From an uncultured Lysobacter sp. (GTDB taxonomy: Bacteria > Pseudomonadota > Gammaproteobacteria > Xanthomonadales > Xanthomonadaceae), in the NCBI GenBank assembly GCA_946480055.1, contig CAMLID010000102.1:1-10997 (forward strand): DNA of 10,997 nucleotides, written 5' to 3'. Both the position numbers and the translations under genes were made by a program. This document shows positions 1 to 6,933 of this stretch, piece by piece. Under the pieces are notes generated by a model. It was not told the DNA's origin. It searched no databases and saw only the letters and a list, made by a program, of their open reading frames with translations. Position 1 is the first letter of the stretch. The number at the start of each line of letters is the position of its first letter.

Positions 1-205
1 GATCAAGCCCAAGCCGCTGACCAACATGCGCGCCTCGGGCAAGGACGACGCGATCAAGCTGACCCCGGCGATCAAGTACACGCTGGAGCAGGCCCTGGAC
101 TTCATCGAGGACGACGAGCTGGTCGAAGTCACCCCGAAGGAAATCCGCCTGCGCAAGAAGTTCCTCACCGAAAGCGATCGCAAGCGCGCTTCGCGCGCGG
201 CCTGA
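1..205 (+). CDS. typA: Ribosome-associated translational GTPase TypA/BipA, C-terminal end (5' truncated)
   Basis: Only the last 68 codons, read from base 2, are in the window. The peptide starts at [17 protein letters not shown], continues through [18 protein letters not shown] and ends in [17 protein letters not shown]. This is the C-terminal domain specific to TypA/BipA, a translational GTPase that binds the ribosome and helps 50S assembly and growth under stress such as cold. The GTPase, beta-barrel and EF-G-like domains lie upstream, outside the window. The Asn-Met-Arg-Ala-Ser-Gly loop and the basic C-terminal tail are typical of this domain, which contacts the ribosomal A site. The TGA stop at 203-205 is 32 nt before the next gene on the same strand, and no terminator is visible between them, so some read-through is plausible. 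The identification is firm despite the truncation. Confidence 0.95.
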   Translation, partial: IKPKPLTNMRASGKDDAIKLTPAIKYTLEQALDFIEDDELVEVTPKEIRLRKKFLTESDRKRASRAA

Positions 206-237
206 TCGCGGCCGAGCGGCGCAACCGAACGCACCGC

Positions 238-708
238 GTGAGCGAGGAAACGCACTACGACCCGCGACCGCAGGCCCACCCGGGCCTGCACGTGATCGCC
301 CTGGTCGAAGCCGGCAAGGGACTGCTGGCGCTGCTCGCCGCGAGCGGCCTGGAACTGCTGGGTCCGGCGCCGCTGCAGCGCTGGATCCACGAACTGATTG
401 CGCGCTTCCACCTCAATCCCGAACACGGCGGACTGGCCAAGTTCGCCGATGCGATCAGTCCGCACTCGGTGCACCTGGCCGCGGCGGTGGTCCTGGCCTA
501 CGGCGTGCTGCACGTGATCGAAGCCTGGGGCCTGTGGCGCGCCAAGGCCTGGGCCTCGTGGCTGGGCTGCATCGGCGCCGCCGCCTATCTGCCTTTCGAC
601 CTCTACGCCCTGTACAAGCACCCCGGCTGGATCGCGGTGGCGGTGCTGGCGATCAACCTGATCGTGGTCTGGGTGCTGGGCCGCGACCTGTTCAAACGCC
701 GCCGCTGA
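238..708 (+). CDS. DUF2127-type inner-membrane protein of unknown function
   Basis: This is a 156-residue protein with no assigned biochemical role. After a short hydrophilic N-terminus, hydrophobic segments are visible at about residues 18-40, 78-97, 104-125 and 130-148, suggesting four membrane passes, and it ends in a basic FKRRR tail. The patterns GLHVIALVEAGKG, HVIEAWGLWRAKAWASWLG, YLPFDLYALYKHPGW and AINLIVVWVLGRDL match the DUF2127 family as I know it. It starts at GTG 238. There is no other methionine in the reading frame and only a poor Shine-Dalgarno upstream, so the start is chosen by length and by the position of the first hydrophobic segment. It follows typA closely and precedes the amidase by 64 nt. 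A short hairpin at the stop codon lacks a T-tract and is not called as a terminator. The family call is confident; the function is unknown. Confidence 0.85.
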   Translation: MSEETHYDPRPQAHPGLHVIALVEAGKGLLALLAASGLELLGPAPLQRWIHELIARFHLNPEHGGLAKFADAISPHSVHLAAAVVLAYGVLHVIEAWGLWRAKAWASWLGCIGAAAYLPFDLYALYKHPGWIAVAVLAINLIVVWVLGRDLFKRRR

Positions 709-772
709 GGCGGCGCCCTCGCCTTCCCCCGGCCTGCGCTCGGGCATACTCCGCCCAATCCAGGGCTGGGGG

Positions 773-2425
773 ATGCCGATGCCGTTCATGCCGAGACTCG
801 CCGCGCCGGTTCTGGCGCTGGCACTGGCCGCCTGTGCGATGTCGCCGCAGGCGCGCACCCCCACCGAGCCCGCAACGGGCCAGCCGATCGCGACCACTTC
901 CGTCGCCGATCCGTACGGCATCGCTGAAGCGGACCTTGAACAGCTCTCCGGACTGCAGCGCGACGGCAAGCTGAGCGGCGTCCAGCTGACCCAGGCCTAC
1001 CTCGATCGCATCGCCGCGCTCGACGACACGGGCCCCACGCTCAATGCGGTGATCGAGCTCAACCCCGATGCCCTGCTCGAAGCCGAGCGCCTCGACGGCG
1101 AACGCAAGGCCGGCAGGTTGCGCGGGCCGCTGCACGGCATCCCGGTGCTGATCAAGGACAACATCGACGCCACCCCGATGGTCAATTCGGCCGGCTCGCT
1201 GGCCCTGGCCGCGCACCGGCCCAAGACCGATGCGCCGCTGGTCGTCGCGCTGCGCGCCGCCGGTGCGGTGATCCTGGGCAAGACCAACCTCAGCGAATGG
1301 GCCAACTTCCGCTCCACCCATTCGATGTCCGGCTGGAGCGCACGCGGCGGCCTGACCCGCAATCCCTATGCGCTGGACCGCAGCGCCTGCGGCTCCAGCA
1401 GCGGCACCGGCTCGGCGATCGCCGCCAGCCTGGCCGCGGTCGGCGTCGGCACCGAGACCGACGGCAGCATCCTCTGCCCTGCGGCCATGAACGGCCTGGT
1501 CGGCCTCAAGCCCAGCGTGGGCCTGATCAGCCGCGCCGGCATCGTTCCGATCTCGGCCAGCCAGGACACCCCCGGCCCGATGACCCGCAGCGTCGCCGAC
1601 GCCGCGCGCTTGCTCAGCGTGCTGGCCGCGGCCGACGCCGGCGGCGATGCGGCCGCGAAAGCCGCGGCCGGGCATCGCCTGGACGACTACACCACCGCGC
1701 TCGATCCCGGCGCGCTCAAGGGTGCGCGCATCGGCTTCCTGCACGAGTCCGGCGTCGGCTACCAACGCGAACTCAACGCCGCGCTGGAACGCGCGATCGC
1801 GACCCTGCGCCAGGCCGGCGCGACGGTGATCGAGGTCGAAATCGCGACTGCCGGGCAATGGGACGAGGACGAGTACGAAGTGCTGCTGTACGAGTTCAAG
1901 GACGGGTTGCAGCGCTACCTGCGCGACAGCGGCGCACCGCTGCGCAGCTTGGACGAAGTGATCGCGTTCAACCGTGCGCACGCGGATCAGGAGTTGCACT
2001 ACTTCGGCCAGGAGCATTTCGAACGCGCGGCCAAGCGCGGCCCGCTGACCGATGCGCGCTATCGTCAGGCCGCCGCCAAGGCGCACCGGCTCGCCGGACC
2101 GGAAGGCATCGACGCCGTGCTCAAGCGATATAAGCTGGACGCGCTGATCGCGCCCGCCACCGGCCCGAGCTTCATCGTCGACCCGATCAACGGCGATCAT
2201 TTCAATGGCGCCGGCTACGGTGCGGCCGCGGTCGCCGGTTATCCCAGCCTGACCGTGCCGATGGGCGACGCGCAGGGCCTGCCGCTCGGGCTGGCCTTCC
2301 TCGGACCGAAGTGGAGCGAGGCCAGGCTGATCGGCTACGGCTACGCCTTCGAGCAGCTCACGCGCGCGCGCATCGCGCCGCGCTATCTGCCCAGCTTGCC
2401 GATGGAATCGATCCGGACGCCGTAG
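773..2425 (+). CDS. Amidase-signature family hydrolase, predicted lipoprotein (peptide-amidase-like)
   Basis: This 550-residue enzyme is predicted to hydrolyse a carboxamide bond outside the cytoplasm. The N-terminus has an arginine, a hydrophobic core and the lipobox Leu18-Ala19-Ala20-Cys21. Ala follows the cysteine rather than Asp, suggesting outer-membrane sorting. The Ser-cisSer-Lys triad of the amidase-signature family is present: Lys128 (VLIKDN), cis-Ser208 ([10 protein letters not shown]) and nucleophile Ser232 ([10 protein letters not shown]). Their spacing matches the Stenotrophomonas peptide amidase (Lys123, Ser202, Ser226 as I recall). Peptide C-terminal amides are therefore a reasonable substrate guess, but substrates in this family vary widely. 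Apart from the lipidated cysteine, Cys206 and Cys235 are the only cysteines and both flank the active site. The start at 773 has AGGG at 762-765; in-frame ATGs at 779 and 788 are alternatives that keep the signal peptide. No partner gene indicates a pathway. Confidence 0.92.
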   Translation: MPMPFMPRLAAPVLALALAACAMSPQARTPTEPATGQPIATTSVADPYGIAEADLEQLSGLQRDGKLSGVQLTQAYLDRIAALDDTGPTLNAVIELNPDALLEAERLDGERKAGRLRGPLHGIPVLIKDNIDATPMVNSAGSLALAAHRPKTDAPLVVALRAAGAVILGKTNLSEWANFRSTHSMSGWSARGGLTRNPYALDRSACGSSSGTGSAIAASLAAVGVGTETDGSILCPAAMNGLVGLKPSVGLISRAGIVPISASQDTPGPMTRSVADAARLLSVLAAADAGGDAAAKAAAGHRLDDYTTALDPGALKGARIGFLHESGVGYQRELNAALERAIATLRQAGATVIEVEIATAGQWDEDEYEVLLYEFKDGLQRYLRDSGAPLRSLDEVIAFNRAHADQELHYFGQEHFERAAKRGPLTDARYRQAAAKAHRLAGPEGIDAVLKRYKLDALIAPATGPSFIVDPINGDHFNGAGYGAAAVAGYPSLTVPMGDAQGLPLGLAFLGPKWSEARLIGYGYAFEQLTRARIAPRYLPSLPMESIRTP

Positions 2426-2468
2426 GGCGCGCATCGCCATCTCGCTTGGAGCGGAAGACCGCGCCAAC

Positions 2469-2500
2469 GATGCGGTTCGCTACGCTCAGCGCATCCTACG
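2469..2500. repeat. REP-like palindromic intergenic repeat
   Basis: Inverted arms GATGCG (2469-2474) and CGCATC (2490-2495) flank a 15-nt loop and are followed by CTACG. Read on the minus strand it begins CGTAGGATGCGCTGAGCG, the same layout as the short GTAGGATG...GAGCGNAGCG...CATC elements scattered between genes in many proteobacteria. The arms are seen directly; the family resemblance is from memory and copy number could not be tested. It lies at the junction of two convergent genes, and the final codons of the minus-strand membrane protein are inside it. Confidence 0.5.
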
Positions 2501-2941
2501 GCTGGCCGACAAGCGCGCCCAAATCTGGCGCAGGCCGATCAGATGCAACGCGCCCAGGGCGAAACAGATCGCCGAACTCCAGTACCAGAACGCCGGGCTG
2601 CGCCCCGGCAGTTGCGTGACGAACGGCAGCGCGACCACACCGCGCAACAGATACACCGCGGTGATCGCGCACAAGATGCTGCGCAGCAACGGCAGGCGCC
2701 GGATCGCACCGGCGCCGGACAACGCGTACAGCGACCAGATCGCGAGCACGCCCGCAATGCACAGGGTCACGATGGTCGGATAGGGACTGCCGGCGATCGC
2801 CAGCTGCGCCATCCGCTCGCCTGCGCCGAAGAACCGGTACCAGGGCGCGCCGAACGCGATGCAACCCAGGTGCAGTAGCGCCGCCAAAGCGCTGCCGGCG
2901 CCGGCCGCGATCAGCCAGCGGTTGGCGCGCTCACTGGTCAT
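2486..2941 (-). CDS. Four-helix membrane protein of unknown function
   Basis: I do not recognise a named family. The 151-residue product has four clear hydrophobic segments, at about residues 8-30, 55-75, 86-107 and 117-138. The loop between the first two carries CIAFGAPWYRFFGAGERMA. A basic stretch (residues 81-87) separates the second and third segments, and the C-terminus is basic (SASRRMR). This suits a small inner-membrane protein with both ends in the cytoplasm; no catalytic motif is visible. There is no convincing Shine-Dalgarno before the ATG at 2941, but the first hydrophobic segment begins right after it, so the start is reasonable. It lies 85 nt downstream of the DAHP synthase on the same strand. 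Its stop and last few codons fall in a palindromic repeat, so the C-terminus may differ between relatives. The coding call is firm and the function unknown. Confidence 0.75.
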   Translation of the reverse strand: MTSERANRWLIAAGAGSALAALLHLGCIAFGAPWYRFFGAGERMAQLAIAGSPYPTIVTLCIAGVLAIWSLYALSGAGAIRRLPLLRSILCAITAVYLLRGVVALPFVTQLPGRSPAFWYWSSAICFALGALHLIGLRQIWARLSASRRMR

Positions 2942-2980
2942 TCGAAGTTGCTTGTCGGCAAAGGCCGGTTTCGGCAGGAC

Positions 2981-3011
2981 CAGGACCGGCGGCGCATCGC
3001 GGCCGGTCCTG
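2981..3011. other. 10-bp perfect hairpin between the DAHP synthase and the membrane protein gene
   Basis: CAGGACCGGC (2981-2990) and GCCGGTCCTG (3002-3011) are perfect inverted repeats with an 11-nt loop. The hairpin begins 15 nt past the DAHP synthase stop, which is where a terminator would be expected. Neither flank has a T-tract, so it is not a standard intrinsic terminator. It could protect the upstream mRNA end or partly reduce transcription of the next gene. The arms are seen directly; the role is inference. Confidence 0.5.
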
Positions 3012-3026
3012 TCCGAGCCGTCCGGC

Positions 3027-4415
3027 TCAGGCCGGCGCCGCGATCTGAGCCTGCTTGCGCACGATCAGCATCGCCACTTCCAGCGCCTGCTCGTAGTTCA
3101 GGCGCGGATCGACGGTGGAGTGGTAGGCGCGTTCCAGATCGCTTTCGGTGATCTCGCGCGCACCGCCCAGGCATTCGGTCACGTCTTCGCCTGTCAATTC
3201 CAGATGCACGCCGCCCAGACGGGTGCCGGCCGCGGCATGCAGTTCGAAGGCCTGCTCGATCTCGCTGCGGATGTTGCGGAAACGGCGGGTCTTGTAACCG
3301 TTGCTGGTGCTTTCGGTATTGCCGTGCATCGGATCGCAGACCCACAACACGCGGCGGCCATCACGGCGCACCGCGTCCAGCAGCGGCGGCAGCTTGTCGG
3401 CGATCGTGCTCGCGCCCATGCGGTGGATGAAGCTCAGGCGGCCCGGTTCGTCCTCGGGGTTGAGCAGGTCGATGGTGCGCAGCAGCTGATCCGGGGTGAC
3501 CGACGGACCGACCTTGAGCGCGATCGGATTGCGGATGCCGCGGAAGTACTCGGCGTGGGCGCCGTCGGCCGCGGCGGTGCGCATGCCGATCCACGGGTAA
3601 TGGGTGCTGAGATTGAAGTAGCCCCAGTGACGCGGCACTTGCCGGGTCAGCGACTCCTCGTAGGGCAGCAGCAGCGCTTCGTGCGAGGTGTAGAAGTCGA
3701 CCCGGTTGAGGTTATGCACCTCCGAGCCCGACAGCGTCTCCATGAAGCGCACCGCGTCGCCGATCGCATTGACCATGCGCCGGTACTCTTCGGCCAGCGG
3801 CGAGTGGCCGACCCAGCTCAGATTCCAGTACTCGGGGTGGTGCAGGTCGGCGAAACCGCCGTCGATCAGGGCGCGGACGAAATTCATCGTCATCGCCGAG
3901 CGCGCGTGGGCCTTGATCATGCGGCGCGGATCGGGACGGCGCGCGGTCTCGGTGAAGGCCGGCGCGTTGACCATGTCGCCGCGGTAGCTGGGCAGGGTCA
4001 CGTCGCCGATGGTCTCGGTGTCGGCCGAACGCGGCTTGGCGTACTGGCCGGCGAAACGCCCGACCCGCACCACCGGCTTGCGCATGCCGTGCACCAGCAC
4101 CAGGCTCATCTGCAGCAACACCTTGAGCCGGTTGGAGATCACGTCGGAGGAACACTGATCGAAGCTCTCGGCGCAATCGCCGCCCTGGAGCAGGAAGCGC
4201 TTGCCTTCCTGGGCCTCGGCCAGCTGCTGCTTGAGCGCCAGGATCTCCCAGGACGTCACCAACGGCGGCAGGTTGCGCAGCTCCTGCAGGGCCTCGGAAA
4301 GCTCGGCCGCGTCCGGATAGGTCGGCAACTGCAGCGCGGTGCGCTCGCGCCAGGACGTCGGGGTCCAGTTGGCGGGCAGGTTGACGGCTCGGAGGTTGCG
4401 GTCGGTGGCGCTCAT
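3027..4415 (-). CDS. 3-deoxy-D-arabino-heptulosonate 7-phosphate (DAHP) synthase, class II
   Basis: This enzyme condenses phosphoenolpyruvate with erythrose 4-phosphate to make DAHP, the committed step of the shikimate pathway to aromatic amino acids and chorismate, in the cytoplasm. The 462-residue product is the plant/actinobacterial class II type, not the AroF/G/H class I type. The four metal ligands known from the Mycobacterium tuberculosis enzyme all have counterparts: Cys81 (GGDCAESF), His364 (CDPMHGNT), Glu406 (VHLELTGED) and Asp436 (TVDPRLNY). Further signatures are VGRFAGQYAKPRS (118-130), THYPWIGMRTAAADGAH (271-287) and RNPIALKVGP (295-304). Length equals that of the long, allosterically controlled form, so feedback regulation is likely but unproven. 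AAGGA lies almost against the ATG, an unusually short spacing, yet no in-frame upstream start exists. It follows dsbB by 64 nt with no clear promoter or terminator between, so co-transcription is possible. Confidence 0.96.
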   Translation of the reverse strand: MSATDRNLRAVNLPANWTPTSWRERTALQLPTYPDAAELSEALQELRNLPPLVTSWEILALKQQLAEAQEGKRFLLQGGDCAESFDQCSSDVISNRLKVLLQMSLVLVHGMRKPVVRVGRFAGQYAKPRSADTETIGDVTLPSYRGDMVNAPAFTETARRPDPRRMIKAHARSAMTMNFVRALIDGGFADLHHPEYWNLSWVGHSPLAEEYRRMVNAIGDAVRFMETLSGSEVHNLNRVDFYTSHEALLLPYEESLTRQVPRHWGYFNLSTHYPWIGMRTAAADGAHAEYFRGIRNPIALKVGPSVTPDQLLRTIDLLNPEDEPGRLSFIHRMGASTIADKLPPLLDAVRRDGRRVLWVCDPMHGNTESTSNGYKTRRFRNIRSEIEQAFELHAAAGTRLGGVHLELTGEDVTECLGGAREITESDLERAYHSTVDPRLNYEQALEVAMLIVRKQAQIAAPA

Positions 4416-4479
4416 TTCCTTGGATCCAGTGGTTGCGGTGCGAAGATGCGGGAGGATGTCGCGAACGCCGCGACGGCGC

Positions 4480-4995
4480 TCAGGCGGCGGCGCGCTTGCG
4501 AAACGAAGCGTAGGCCGCCCAGGCGGCCAGCACGAGGAAGCAGATCAGGCTCCAGGCCGGCATCGCCAGGCCCAGGAAAGTCCAGTCGACCGCGGCGCAT
4601 TCGCCCGAGCCGGTCATGACCTTGCGGATCACGCCGGTGATCGGCATGGCCTCGAGCATGTAGTCCAGGCCGGGACCGCAGGCGGGCACCTGGTCCGGCG
4701 GCAGGTGCTGCAGGCGCACGTGGTTGCCGGCGACGAGGATGCCGCCCAGCGCGGCCAGCAGCGAGAACACGCCGTAGGTCTTGCGGGCACGCGCGGTCTT
4801 GGGACCGTGGATCGCGCCGACCAGGAACACCACGCCCAGGGCGAAGAACGCCACGCGCTGGAAGATGCACAGCGGGCACGGCTCCAGGCCGTCGTGCAGT
4901 TGCAGGTAGAACGCATAGCCCAGCAAACCGGCACAGGCGAGGAAGCCCAGCAGGTACTGGCGGCGGAACGAGGCGGACAGCGGACTGGCGGTCAT
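4480..4995 (-). CDS. dsbB: Disulfide bond formation protein B (quinone reductase of the DsbA-DsbB system)
   Basis: DsbB is an inner-membrane protein that reoxidises periplasmic DsbA and passes the electrons to quinone. Numbered from ATG 4995, the 171-residue protein has the quinone-linked pair in CPLC (Cys40, Cys43) followed by FQR (Arg47, the equivalent of the E. coli arginine next to the quinone). The second periplasmic pair is Cys106 and Cys133, in ACGPGLDYM and SGECAAVDW. Four hydrophobic segments, at about 14-32, 48-63, 74-92 and 140-163, surround the two periplasmic loops. All four redox cysteines are intact. An in-frame GTG at 5004 would add three residues, but AAGGTGA overlaps that GTG and sits at good distance from ATG 4995, so the ATG is preferred. 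It lies downstream of the rplQ terminator and so needs its own promoter in the 5005-5141 interval; I could not place one convincingly. Confidence 0.95.
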   Translation of the reverse strand: MTASPLSASFRRQYLLGFLACAGLLGYAFYLQLHDGLEPCPLCIFQRVAFFALGVVFLVGAIHGPKTARARKTYGVFSLLAALGGILVAGNHVRLQHLPPDQVPACGPGLDYMLEAMPITGVIRKVMTGSGECAAVDWTFLGLAMPAWSLICFLVLAAWAAYASFRKRAAA

Positions 4996-5141
4996 GGTTA
5001 TCACCTTACGTCGTGGGCAGCGCCCTGCCTAGCCGCAGCGGCGCCGGTTCGGTTATGACGACAGAAGACTCCGACAGGCGGCGAAAGTTGCCTGGGTCGT
5101 TGCCCGCGAAACCGTTGCCATCGTAACCGTCCCCAAAATGC
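4996..5141 (-). other. dsbB upstream region
   Basis: This spacer lies between the rplQ terminator and dsbB and should contain the dsbB promoter. I scanned both strands and saw no convincing -35/-10 pair and no open reading frame of its own. The only clear signal is the Shine-Dalgarno AAGGTGA, ending about 5 nt before ATG 4995. Confidence 0.4.
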
Positions 5142-5164
5142 AAAAACCCCGGCCTGGGCCGGGG
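5142..5164 (-). terminator. Intrinsic terminator of the alpha operon
   Basis: The arms CCCCGGCC (5147-5154) and GGCCGGGG (5157-5164) pair perfectly. On the minus strand the stem is followed at once by TTTTTGCATTTT, a good T-tract. It lies 65 nt past the rplQ stop and ends the ribosomal operon before dsbB. The plus-strand side has only a weak T-run (CTTTC), so the polarity is clear. Confidence 0.88.
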
Positions 5165-5229
5165 CTTTCACGCGCGCCGCCACTTGCGCGACGGTGCGAG
5201 TTATTGCGATGGATCGCTGCGGCCGTCGA

Positions 5230-5601
5230 TTACTCGGCGGCTTCCGGGCGATCGACCAGCTCGACGTAGGCCATCGGCGCATTGTCGCCCGCGCGGAAAC
5301 CGCACTTGAGGATGCGCAGGTAACCACCCGGACGCGACTGGTAGCGCGGGCCCAGGGTCGTGAACAGCGTGCCCACGGCTTCCTTGTCGCGCAGGCGCGA
5401 GAAAGCCAGGCGGCGGTTGGCGACGCCGTCGGTCTTGGCGAGCGTGATCAGCGGCTCGGCAACGCGACGGAGTTCCTTGGCCTTGGGCAGAGTGGTGCGG
5501 ATGAGGCCGTGCTTGATGAGGGACGCAGCCATGTTGGTGAACATCGCATCGCGATGGGCACTGGTGCGGCTGAACTTACGTCCGGACTTCTGGTGGCGCA
5601 T
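5230..5601 (-). CDS. rplQ: 50S ribosomal protein L17
   Basis: L17 is a small basic protein of the large subunit near the peptide exit tunnel. The product is 123 residues, close to the usual bacterial length of about 120-127. It opens with the family signature [17 protein letters not shown], followed by [29 protein letters not shown] and a C-terminal [21 protein letters not shown]. Its start has a modest AGGA about 10 nt upstream. As in most proteobacteria it is the last gene of the alpha operon, and a strong terminator follows. Unusually, it is separated from rpoA by 283 nt containing strong stem-loops, instead of the few tens of nucleotides typical elsewhere. Its expression may therefore be partly uncoupled from that of rpoA. 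Confidence 0.98.
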   Translation of the reverse strand: MRHQKSGRKFSRTSAHRDAMFTNMAASLIKHGLIRTTLPKAKELRRVAEPLITLAKTDGVANRRLAFSRLRDKEAVGTLFTTLGPRYQSRPGGYLRILKCGFRAGDNAPMAYVELVDRPEAAE

Positions 5602-5884
5602 GGTCGTGATTCCTAATGAATGCTGTCGCTATTGAGATTCGCTGTCGCCTTCATGGCGTTGTTGCATGGACTGCGGTTGGTCCGAGCCCGGTCGTCCTGA
5701 TCGGGCATCGTCGCGAGCCTTCGGGCCCGTCGACGTCTGTGTTGCGGTGTTGCGTACTGCCGATGGATCAAGAGTCCACGCTTCGGCTAGCTTCGGCGTG
5801 GACCCCTTTAGCTCCCCTGCCCGGCGCAGCGCGCCGGGCGTTCGCCTCAGCCGCGCGGCAGTGCCGCGCAAGCCAGGCTGAGGC
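5602..5884 (-). other. Long rpoA-rplQ spacer with three consecutive stem-loops
   Basis: In minus-strand order there are three hairpins. The first begins 1 nt after the rpoA stop: outer arms 5877-5884 and 5844-5851 (GCCTCAGC/GCTGAGGC), with an inner GCGCGGC/GCCGCGC stem at 5863-5869 and 5853-5859. The second is a 9-bp perfect stem with a 3-nt loop (5831-5839 with 5819-5827, GCCCGGCGC/GCGCCGGGC). The third is an 8-bp stem with a 14-nt loop (5796-5803 with 5774-5781, GTCCACGC/GCGTGGAC). None is followed by a T-tract, so none is a classical terminator. The remaining 170 nt before rplQ hold no convincing gene or promoter. Stems are seen directly. Likely roles, all inferred, are mRNA processing or stability, partial attenuation, or insertion of a dispersed repeat. 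Confidence 0.6.
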
Positions 5885-6883
5885 TCACCCCATCATGCCG
5901 TGCTGGGCGATACCCGCCGGCGGCCAGTTTTCCAGCTTCATGCCGAGGGACAGGCCGCGCTGAGCCAGCACTTCCTTGATCTCGGTGAGCGACTTCTTGC
6001 CCAGGTTCGGGGTCTTGAGCAGCTCGACTTCGGTCTTCTGGATCAGATCGCCGACGTAGTAGATGCTCTCGGCCTTGAGGCAGTTGGCCGAACGAACGGT
6101 GAGCTCGAGATCGTCGATCGGACGCAGCAGGATCGGATCGATACCGCTGGTGGCCGGCTTCGCCGCACCGCGATCGCGGTGGGTGAAATCGCCGAACACC
6201 GACAGCTGGTCGGTGAGGATGTCGGCGGCGGTGCGCACGGCTTCCTCAGCGTCGATCGTGCCGTTGGTTTCGATGTCCAGCACCAGCTTGTCGAGGTCGG
6301 TACGCTGTTCGACGCGCGCGGCTTCGACGGCATAGGCGACGCGACGGACCGGCGAGAAGCTGGCATCCAGCATCAGGCGGCCGATGGTGCGGGTTTCTTC
6401 GTCCGGACGACGCCGCGCGGCGGCCGGCTGGTAGCCGAAACCACGCTCGATCTTCAGACGCATGTTGATCGCCGTATCCTTGGTCAGGTGGCAGATCACG
6501 TGCTCGGTGTTCAGGATCTCGACGTTGTGGTCGGTCTTGATATCACCCGCGGTCACGATGCCCGGGCCCTGCTTGGCCAGCGACAGCGTGGACGCGTCGC
6601 CGGTGTGCATGCGGATGGCGACGTCCTTGAGGTTCAACAGGACTTCGAGCACGTCCTCTTCGAGACCTTCAACGGTGGTGTACTCGTGGAGCACGCCGTC
6701 GATTTCGACTTCGGTGATGGCGAAACCCGGGATCGAAGACAGCAGCACACGGCGCAGCGCATTGCCGAGGGTGTGGCCGTAGCCGCGTTCCAGCGGCTCG
6801 ATCACGACCTTGGCGCGATTGCCGGCAAGGCGTTCGATCTGGGGACCGCGCGGACGCAGTACCTGGTTGGCGGTAACCGTCAT
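5885..6883 (-). CDS. rpoA: DNA-directed RNA polymerase subunit alpha
   Basis: Alpha dimerises to start assembly of RNA polymerase, and its C-terminal domain contacts UP-element DNA and activators. The product is 332 residues, near the usual 329. The N-terminal domain (about 1-235) shows FERGYGHT-type sequence as [23 protein letters not shown] (31-53, dimer interface), followed by the insert region to QLSVFGDF. A linker rich in charged residues and alanine precedes the C-terminal domain (about 248-322). That domain carries [14 protein letters not shown], whose Arg264 corresponds to the DNA-binding Arg265 of E. coli, and [16 protein letters not shown]. The ATG at 6883 has AGGAGA 9 nt upstream. 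The gene sits in its standard place between rpsD and rplQ, with a UUCG-loop hairpin in the 50-nt gap before it. Confidence 0.99.
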   Translation of the reverse strand: MTVTANQVLRPRGPQIERLAGNRAKVVIEPLERGYGHTLGNALRRVLLSSIPGFAITEVEIDGVLHEYTTVEGLEEDVLEVLLNLKDVAIRMHTGDASTLSLAKQGPGIVTAGDIKTDHNVEILNTEHVICHLTKDTAINMRLKIERGFGYQPAAARRRPDEETRTIGRLMLDASFSPVRRVAYAVEAARVEQRTDLDKLVLDIETNGTIDAEEAVRTAADILTDQLSVFGDFTHRDRGAAKPATSGIDPILLRPIDDLELTVRSANCLKAESIYYVGDLIQKTEVELLKTPNLGKKSLTEIKEVLAQRGLSLGMKLENWPPAGIAQHGMMG

Positions 6884-6900
6884 GTTTCGGTGTCTCCTGC

Positions 6901-6924
6901 GAGGCCCCGGCGAACCGGGGCTTC
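6901..6924 (-). other. UUCG-loop hairpin between rpsD and rpoA
   Basis: Ten-nt arms (6915-6924 and 6901-6910) pair with a single A-C mismatch, and on the transcribed strand they enclose the loop TTCG. The closing pair is G-C, not the extra-stable C-G. The stem lies 9 nt past the rpsD stop and just upstream of the rpoA Shine-Dalgarno. There is no T-tract, so it is not a terminator. It may shield the mRNA or adjust rpoA output relative to S4; that is inference. Confidence 0.6.
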
Positions 6925-6933
6925 AAAAGATAA

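Noticed and set aside
691..715. Possible terminator after the DUF2127 gene
   Set aside because: A short CGCCGC/GCGGCG stem spans the stop codon, but no T-tract follows.
692..2467. 591-residue open frame on the minus strand opposite the amidase
   Set aside because: It is a high-GC shadow of a gene with an intact catalytic triad. Its composition is dominated by Arg, Ala, Gly, Gln and His with no recognisable domain.
2859..4619. 586-residue open frame on the plus strand opposite the DAHP synthase
   Set aside because: It is antisense to a clearly identified enzyme, with low-complexity His/Gln/Arg/Val-rich composition.
5629..5871. 80-residue minus-strand frame in the rpoA-rplQ spacer
   Set aside because: It starts at TTG with no Shine-Dalgarno and runs through three strong stem-loops. 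Its composition is unlike a folded protein, and the structure explains the region better.
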